A stretch of DNA of 20,159 bases, taken from assembly GCA_043782755.1 (NCBI GenBank), contig JAYWAC010000017.1:1-20159 (forward strand), given 5' to 3'. The number at the start of each line of letters is the position of its first letter. The stretch's first letter is position 1. The notes beneath the pieces were generated by a model. That model was not told where the DNA came from. It worked only from the letters and a program-made list of their open reading frames with translations, and did no database searches. Origin of the DNA: JADJYF01 sp043782755 (GTDB lineage Bacteria > Pseudomonadota > Gammaproteobacteria > Ga0077536). A program made the position numbers and the translations under genes. Of the stretch, positions 14,961-20,159 are shown piece after piece.

Positions 14961-15943
14961 GCAGCGCAGAAATCGAAATCGCTCTCGAGCCGGCTGACAA
15001 CGAGCGGCTCGCCAATCTCTGCGGCCAGTTCGATGAGAATCTGCGCCTGCTCGAACGTCGCACCGGCGTCGAGATCGGCAATCGTGGCAATCATTTCAAG
15101 CTGGTCGGCGACCATGATGTGGTGGTGGTGACCGAGCGCGTCATCCGTCAGCTCTATAGTATGACCGGCACACGTTCGATCTCAGGTGCCGACGTGCATC
15201 TCGAACTGCGCAACGCCGACATGAGCGGCGAAGAAGAGTTCGACGACAGTGAGAGTGCGATCCGCACGCGGCGTACGATGGTCAAGGCGCGTGGCATCAA
15301 TCAGCGCCGCTATCTCGACGCCATTCGCGAATTCGACATCAGTTTCGGCATCGGCCCGGCCGGTACCGGTAAGACTTATCTGGCGGTGGCAAGCGCGGTG
15401 GCGGCGCTGGATTCGGACTCGGTGCGGCGCATCTGTCTGGTGCGCCCGGCGGTGGAAGCGGGCGAACGGCTGGGCTTCCTGCCCGGCGACATGTCGCAGA
15501 AGATCGACCCCTATTTGCGTCCGCTGTATGACGCGCTCTATGAAATGCTCGGCTTTGAGCGTGTCGCCAAGCTCATCGAGCGCAACATCATTGAAGTGGC
15601 GCCGCTTGCTTTCATGCGCGGCCGCACCTTGAACGAATCCTTCATCATTCTCGACGAAGCGCAGAACACCACCATCGAACAGATGAAGATGTTTCTGACC
15701 CGCATCGGTTTCGGCTCCAAGGCGGTGGTGACAGGTGATGTTACCCAGATCGATCTGCCGCGCGGCCGCAGCTCGGGTCTCAAGCACGTCATCGAAGTGC
15801 TGGAGGGTGTGGAAGGCATCAGCTTCACTTTCTTCCGCTCCAAGGACGTTGTGCGTCATACGCTGGTGGCGCGCATTCTCGACGCCTATGCCATCCACGA
15901 AGCCGACAATGATCTCGGTCGCGACGACGAGCGTCGCAGCTGA
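14957..15943 (+). CDS. ybeZ: PhoH-like ATPase (YbeZ)
   Basis: YbeZ is a PhoH-family P-loop ATPase, probably cytoplasmic, that in E. coli interacts with the neighbouring YbeY in RNA metabolism; its precise substrate is unresolved. The 328 residues have an N-terminal region of about 110 residues with a KH-like look, then the PhoH ATPase domain with Walker A GPAGTGKT at 133-140, the LVRPAVEAGERLGFLPGDM block, and Walker B FIILDEAQ with Asp233-Glu234. Its start overlaps the miaB stop by four bases and its stop overlaps the ybeY ATG by one (TGATG). The miaB-ybeZ-ybeY-ybeX-lnt order matches E. coli. Confidence 0.95.
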   Translation: MSSAEIEIALEPADNERLANLCGQFDENLRLLERRTGVEIGNRGNHFKLVGDHDVVVVTERVIRQLYSMTGTRSISGADVHLELRNADMSGEEEFDDSESAIRTRRTMVKARGINQRRYLDAIREFDISFGIGPAGTGKTYLAVASAVAALDSDSVRRICLVRPAVEAGERLGFLPGDMSQKIDPYLRPLYDALYEMLGFERVAKLIERNIIEVAPLAFMRGRTLNESFIILDEAQNTTIEQMKMFLTRIGFGSKAVVTGDVTQIDLPRGRSSGLKHVIEVLEGVEGISFTFFRSKDVVRHTLVARILDAYAIHEADNDLGRDDERRS

Positions 15944-16467
15944 TGGGCGCGCAGGGGGCTGCGCGCGTGGCTGACGAGCGTGCCGCCGAGGTCGAACTCG
16001 TGTTGCAGGTCGAGAGCCAGGCGCCGGGTCTGCCGGACCAAGATTTTTTCACGGACTGCGTCGCGCGTGCGGTAAGCGTCTTTCGTCAGCGTGCCGAACT
16101 GACCATTCGCTTGGTCGACGGCGCCGAGGGCCGAGAACTCAATCGGCGCTGGCGCGACCGCGATTACGCGACCAATGTATTGTCGTTTCCCGCCGACGGC
16201 CTGGCCGATATCGCGCCGGATCTGCTCGGCGACATCGTGCTGTGCGCGCCGCTGGTGGCCGCCGAGGCGGCGGATCAGCGCAAGCCCGTCACAGCCCATT
16301 GGGCCCATCTGACCGTGCACGGTGTGCTGCATTTGCTCGGCTTCGATCATGAAGATGACGAGGCGGCCGCGATAATGGAGGAACACGAACGTGCGATTCT
16401 GGCGGGCATGGGCCTCGCCGATCCCTATCGCGCCAGACAGGGTAGCAATGAACGACAGTCACTCTAG
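15943..16467 (+). CDS. ybeY: YbeY, endoribonuclease in 16S rRNA maturation and ribosome quality control
   Basis: YbeY is a metal-dependent endoribonuclease needed for 16S rRNA 3' end maturation and late 70S quality control. The 174-residue protein contains the zinc-binding motif HGVLHLLGFDH with His126, His130 and His136 in the H-x3-H-x5-H spacing. RRWRDRDYATNVLSFP and LLGDIVLC upstream are also typical. The first 15 residues are extra compared with E. coli (155), so the GTG at codon 9 is a possible start, but the ATG overlaps the ybeZ stop and is preferred. The last 20 bases overlap corC. Confidence 0.95.
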   Translation: MGAQGAARVADERAAEVELVLQVESQAPGLPDQDFFTDCVARAVSVFRQRAELTIRLVDGAEGRELNRRWRDRDYATNVLSFPADGLADIAPDLLGDIVLCAPLVAAEAADQRKPVTAHWAHLTVHGVLHLLGFDHEDDEAAAIMEEHERAILAGMGLADPYRARQGSNERQSL

Positions 16468-17320
16468 TTTGCGCACCATCCTTCACCACTTGTGGCAGGA
16501 CTGGTTGCGCCGCTTCCGACCCGATCCTAACGGCCGCCAACGTCTGGTCGACACCATCCGTGATGCCGAGGAGCAGCACATCATCGACCCCGATACGGTG
16601 GCGATGATCGAAGGCGCCCTGCTGGTGTCCGAGACCCAGGTGCGCGACATCATGGTGCCGCGCTCCGACATTGTGTTCATCGAGGAACACGCCATTCCCC
16701 TGGAATTCCTGCCGGAAGTGATCGAATCCGGCCATTCGCGCTTTCCGGTGTTTGACGACAAGCGCGAGAACGTACTCGGCATCTTGCTCGCCAAGGACTT
16801 GTTGCCGCTATTGGCCGGGCCCGGCCTGGTCTTTGATATCCGCGATCTCATGCGACCGGTGGCCTTCGTGCCGGAGAGCAAGCGCCTCAACATTCTATTG
16901 CGCGAATTCCGTGAACGTCGCAATCACCTCGCGGTGGTGGTCGACGAATACGGCGGCATCTCGGGCCTGGTCACCATCGAGGATGTCATCGAGCAAATAG
17001 TCGGCGAAATCGACGACGAGCATGATCTCGCCGAGGAAGACAATATCCGTCGTCACCGCGATGAGCGTTACACGGTCAAGGCGCGCACGCCTATCGAGGA
17101 ATTCAACGAGCGTTTCAGCGTCGCCTTTGAGACCGATGATTACGACACCGTCGGCGGCCTGGTCATCCATGAACTCGGTCATCTGCCGCGACGCGGCGAG
17201 GAACTGCGCTTCCAAGGTTTCGATTTCAAGGTGCTGCGCGCCGACCGGCGGCGTATCCGTTTGCTGCGCGTGATACGCGGCGATCAAGTCCTGCCATCCG
17301 CGAGCGATGGCGACGGCTAA
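16448..17320 (+). CDS. corC: CorC/YbeX family CBS-domain protein
   Basis: The 290-residue protein has two CBS domains (about 55-175, from VRDIMVPRSDIVFI to GGISGLVTIEDVIEQIVG) and a C-terminal CorC_HlyC domain (about 200-285). E. coli YbeX (CorC) is linked to magnesium/cobalt efflux and, through its operon, to ribosome metabolism; the older label haemolysin should not be used. There is no transmembrane segment, so it is the soluble YbeX type. I chose the ATG at 16448 because AGGG lies about seven bases upstream and the family begins there, though the frame is open further back inside ybeY. It overlaps ybeY by 20 bases and lnt by 14. Confidence 0.94.
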   Translation: MNDSHSSLRTILHHLWQDWLRRFRPDPNGRQRLVDTIRDAEEQHIIDPDTVAMIEGALLVSETQVRDIMVPRSDIVFIEEHAIPLEFLPEVIESGHSRFPVFDDKRENVLGILLAKDLLPLLAGPGLVFDIRDLMRPVAFVPESKRLNILLREFRERRNHLAVVVDEYGGISGLVTIEDVIEQIVGEIDDEHDLAEEDNIRRHRDERYTVKARTPIEEFNERFSVAFETDDYDTVGGLVIHELGHLPRRGEELRFQGFDFKVLRADRRRIRLLRVIRGDQVLPSASDGDG

Positions 17321-18851
17321 TGCCGCGCGCCCTAGCGTCGAGCACGCGTCGCGCTGCGGCGTCGCGCGTCTTCATTTGCTCTGTGCCCTGGCGGCGGGTC
17401 TCGTCGTACCCTTCGCTTTTGCGCCCTATGAGGTCTGGCCGCTAGCAATACTCTCGCTCGCTGTGCTGATGCTGATGCTGCGTGAGCGCAAACCTGGCGA
17501 GGCCGCGCGACTTGGCTGGTGTTTCGGTTTTGGCATGTTCGGCCACGGCGTGTGGTGGATACAGGTCAGCGTGCATCAGTTCGGTCTGCCTTACTACAGC
17601 TTCTCGGTGACCATGACCGCCTTGCTGGTCGCCTTCATTGCGCTTTATCCCGCGTTGTTCGCCGCGCTCCTATGCGCGTTGCCCGCGCGCAGTGAGGCGG
17701 TGCGACGTTTGTTACTGGCGCCGGCCCTGTGGGTGTGTATCGAATGGTTGCGCGGCTGGATATTCACGGGCTTTCCTTGGTTGTCACTTGGTTATAGCCA
17801 ACTTGACGCGCCGTTGGCGGGGCTCGCGCCGTGGTGCGGCGAACACGGATGTTCTGTTGCGGTGGTGCTCGCGGCCGGTCTGCTGGCGCAGTGTTATCTA
17901 AGCCCGTGGCGGACCCGTGTCGCCTGTGCTGCCGCGCTCGCTGCTTTGATAGTCGGCGGTCAGGCCTTGCGCGGCGTGGCCACCAGTCATGAAACCGAAG
18001 CGAATTTAAGCGTGGCCTTGGTCCAGGGCGCGATACCCCAGCAGTTGAAGTGGGAGCTCTCGCAGCGCGAGCAGGCTTTCAAACTCTACAGCGAATTATC
18101 GGCGCCCCATTGGCATGCCGACGTAGTGATCTGGCCGGAGACCGCCATCCCGGCCTTCGCCGACGAAGTGCCCGAGATGCTAGCGACTCTGGCTCACACT
18201 GCGCGCGAAGCGCACACCACCTTGCTGGTCGGCATGCCTACCGGCGAGCCTTGGAGCGGTGGTCGCTATTACAACAGCGTGGTGGCCTTGGGCGGCGAGC
18301 CCGGCCACTATGACAAGCGTCACCTGGTGCCCTTTGGTGAATTCTTTCCACTGAAGTCGGTGCTCGAAAATCTTTTCATGCTGCTCAGCATTCCCATGTC
18401 GGATTTCAGCGAGGGTGATATTCATCAGCCGACGTTGCACGCCGCCGGTCACGCGGTCGGTGTGTCGATCTGCTACGAGGATGTGTATGCGCGCGAGGTG
18501 CGGCGCGCGCTACCGGAGGCCGGTTTTCTGGTCAACGTCAGCAACGATGCCTGGTTCGGCGACACCATCGCGCCCCATCAACATCTGCAGATAGCGCGCA
18601 TGCGTGCGCTGGAGGCTGGCCGCTATCTGCTGCGCGCGACCAATACCGGTATCACCGCCATCATCGACGAGCGAGGGCAAGTGCTGGCGCGTGCACCGCA
18701 GTTCAAGCCGGCTGCATTGCGTGGAACCTTTGCCGCGCGCGGCGGTGCGACGCCCTATGTGCAGCTCGGAGACTTGCCTTTGTTCGGCGTGCTGTTGACG
18801 GTCATTCTTGCTGTCGTACTGCACGGCCGACGCCGCGCCGCACTCAACTGA
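17307..18851 (+). CDS. lnt: Apolipoprotein N-acyltransferase (Lnt)
   Basis: Lnt adds the third acyl chain to the N-terminal cysteine of lipoproteins in the inner membrane, finishing their maturation for Lol sorting. The 514-residue length equals that of the E. coli enzyme (512) within two residues. An N-terminal block of membrane helices (about 20-220) precedes a periplasmic nitrilase-like domain (about 232-480), and one last helix follows (about 490-508). The catalytic triad is visible: Glu278 in VIWPETAIPAF, Lys337 in YDKRHLVPFGEF and Cys389 in VSICYEDVY. It starts inside the end of corC (14-base overlap) and closes the pcnB operon. Its stop overlaps that of the convergent glycosyltransferase gene by eight bases. 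Confidence 0.97.
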   Translation: MATANAARPSVEHASRCGVARLHLLCALAAGLVVPFAFAPYEVWPLAILSLAVLMLMLRERKPGEAARLGWCFGFGMFGHGVWWIQVSVHQFGLPYYSFSVTMTALLVAFIALYPALFAALLCALPARSEAVRRLLLAPALWVCIEWLRGWIFTGFPWLSLGYSQLDAPLAGLAPWCGEHGCSVAVVLAAGLLAQCYLSPWRTRVACAAALAALIVGGQALRGVATSHETEANLSVALVQGAIPQQLKWELSQREQAFKLYSELSAPHWHADVVIWPETAIPAFADEVPEMLATLAHTAREAHTTLLVGMPTGEPWSGGRYYNSVVALGGEPGHYDKRHLVPFGEFFPLKSVLENLFMLLSIPMSDFSEGDIHQPTLHAAGHAVGVSICYEDVYAREVRRALPEAGFLVNVSNDAWFGDTIAPHQHLQIARMRALEAGRYLLRATNTGITAIIDERGQVLARAPQFKPAALRGTFAARGGATPYVQLGDLPLFGVLLTVILAVVLHGRRRAALN

Positions 18852-20159
18852 CGTCGAAATCCGCTGGCGGCTCGCCGCCGCGATAGCGCTCCCAGGCGTG
18901 GGTATAGATGGCACCGAGGCGTGGCGCCATACGCTCGGGGGCAAATGGATTGGCGTGCTGCATAAGTTTATCAAGGCCGGCGCGCAGTGCCCGCAGTCGC
19001 GGCCGATCGTGCGCCAGTGCGATCACCTGCGCGCAATAGTCTGCGGGGGTAGCGGCAATCAATTCCTCCAGTCCGACCGCAGTCAGCAAGGACGCACCAT
19101 AGCGCGAACTCCAGCCGACGCCCTTCAAGCTCACCATCGGCAACCCGGCCTGCAGAGCATCGAGAGCGGTGGTATGAGCGTTAAAGGTCCAGGTATCGAG
19201 AAACAGATCCGCTGCGCGATGGCGGGCGAGATGGGCGGCATGATCGATACGCTCGACGAAGATCAGACGCTTGGCGGCGAGTCCGCGCTGTATGGCACAG
19301 GTGCGCAGCGCGGCGGTGGCGGCGCTCGATGCCGGTCCCAGCCACAACACGGCGTCTGGCAAGAGCTGTAGTAAATCGAGCCAGCGTTCGAACAGGCGCG
19401 GCTCGATTTTCTCGACGCGGGTGAAACCGCAGAGCACGAAGGCCTTGTCTGGCAGACCCAGTGCGGCGCGTGAAGGCGTGCTGCCCAGGACATTGCGCGT
19501 GGTGTCATAGGGACAGAAGCTCGCGGCCATGAAGGCGCGCGCCTCGAGCAAGGGATAGCCCCAGTCCTCGGGCTCCGAGGCACGGTCGGTGATGCGGTAA
19601 TCGATCCATGGCGCGAACAGGCTGTGGCTGTGGCCGAGGTAGGCGAACTGCAGTGGCGCCGGGCGCGCGCCGAGGATGCGTGGCCGTGCTTCATCGCTGT
19701 AGCCATTGAGATCGACCAGGATGTCGATGCCATCATCGCGAATGCGGCGCGCGGCGGCTTCGTCGGCGAGCGCGGAAAGATCAATGAAGCGGTCGAATTC
19801 GTTGCGTACCGTGCGACGCTGGCTGCTTTGGTCGTCGTGATTAATGGCATAGCCGAACACTTCGAAGCGTGCGCGATCGTGGGCCCGAAACAAGCCGCCA
19901 GTCAGGACCATGCCCGGATGATCCTTGAACTTGCAGGACAGATAAGCGATGCGCAGGCGCCGGCCATCGGTGGTGCGTGGACCTGGCGGCAAGGGCGGCG
20001 GGCCACTCAGTCCGTGGGTGATGGCGATGTGCCCGGCGCTGCGTACCGCATTCGGCAGCGGCAGATAGAGCAGAGGAAACGCGCCTGATAGATCCGTCGG
20101 CGCTTGAGTCGGCGTGGCGAAGAAACGTAATGCCGCAGCCAGCATCTCGCTGTAGCCGG
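18844..20159 (-). CDS. OGT-like glycosyltransferase, GT41 family (C-terminal part, cut by window edge)
   Basis: The visible 437 residues match the catalytic half of bacterial SPINDLY/OGT-like proteins, which move a sugar from a nucleotide donor to protein serine or threonine; the real substrate is unknown here. Compared with human OGT: LRIAYLSCKFKDHP keeps the His of the first catalytic lobe, FTRVEKIEPRLFERW keeps the Lys that contacts UDP, and DTWTFNAHTTALDALQAG keeps the HTT donor loop. SSRYGASLLTAVGLEELIA closes the second lobe. The frame is open through the right edge with no stop, so the ATG at 20145 is probably internal. TPR repeats are usual upstream in this family but are not visible here. 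YLGHSHSLFAPWIDYRITD differs from the common YLGYPGTxGAPxIDY form. It converges on lnt with an eight-base overlap. Confidence 0.88.
   Translation of the reverse strand, partial: GYSEMLAAALRFFATPTQAPTDLSGAFPLLYLPLPNAVRSAGHIAITHGLSGPPPLPPGPRTTDGRRLRIAYLSCKFKDHPGMVLTGGLFRAHDRARFEVFGYAINHDDQSSQRRTVRNEFDRFIDLSALADEAAARRIRDDGIDILVDLNGYSDEARPRILGARPAPLQFAYLGHSHSLFAPWIDYRITDRASEPEDWGYPLLEARAFMAASFCPYDTTRNVLGSTPSRAALGLPDKAFVLCGFTRVEKIEPRLFERWLDLLQLLPDAVLWLGPASSAATAALRTCAIQRGLAAKRLIFVERIDHAAHLARHRAADLFLDTWTFNAHTTALDALQAGLPMVSLKGVGWSSRYGASLLTAVGLEELIAATPADYCAQVIALAHDRPRLRALRAGLDKLMQHANPFAPERMAPRLGAIYTHAWERYRGGEPPADFDVS

Noticed and set aside
12586..15000. A 16-base identical string (GAAATCGCTCTCGAGC) in folK and at the start of ybeZ
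   Set aside because: Both copies encode EIALE-type residues in conserved coding frames; with only two copies it looks like chance plus codon bias.
1..20159. Novel defence, mobile or biosynthetic gene system
   Set aside because: Every substantial gene is a known family in a mostly conserved order; no cassette of unknown genes, CRISPR repeat or phage/transposon protein was seen.

Overview
This window looks like ordinary chromosomal DNA from a high-GC gammaproteobacterium-like organism. The evidence is the PcnB/FolK/PanC and MiaB/PhoH/YbeY/CorC/Lnt gene order, the PepA-HolC-ValS order, LptG, a DUF2970 protein and an IscR-led SUF cluster. Genes are packed tightly: many start and stop codons overlap, and no gene-free stretch exceeds about 210 bases. 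I see no insertion sequence, phage gene, CRISPR array, toxin-antitoxin pair or defence island. I found no clearly new multi-gene system. The points of interest are local departures from a conserved layout.

Left part (1-2341, minus strand): cysE, then iscR, an A-type Fe-S carrier gene, and the 5' part of sufB, which runs off the left edge. Together they couple cysteine supply (the sulfur source) to SUF iron-sulfur cluster assembly. A near-consensus type 1 IscR site overlaps the -35 element of the iscR promoter, so the operon is probably autoregulated by cluster status. A DUF2970 small membrane protein gene (2385-2666, plus) diverges from cysE.

Middle-left (2695-9354): pepA, holC and valS form a tight minus-strand operon. 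The valS reading frame starts one base after holC and carries about 99 extra residues before the normal ValS start, which looks like a small neighbouring gene fused in frame. lptG reads away from pepA, but its usual partner lptF, which normally sits between them, is absent. The 205-base gap holds a terminator-like hairpin, a 10-bp inverted repeat and a possible short leader ORF whose stop overlaps the lptG start. An RDD membrane protein converges on lptG.

Middle (9375-10580): an exported alpha/beta hydrolase gene runs into a convergent tRNA-Glu(CTC) gene. A strong hairpin sits just past the tRNA 3' end.

Right part (10750-18851, plus): a probable eight-gene operon pcnB-folK-panC-miaB-phoH-ybeY-corC-lnt covers RNA polyadenylation, folate and pantothenate synthesis, tRNA modification, ribosome/rRNA maturation, an envelope CBS protein and lipoprotein acylation. 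panB, often next to panC, is missing. The window ends with the C-terminal part of an OGT-like (GT41) glycosyltransferase gene on the minus strand, which continues past the right edge.
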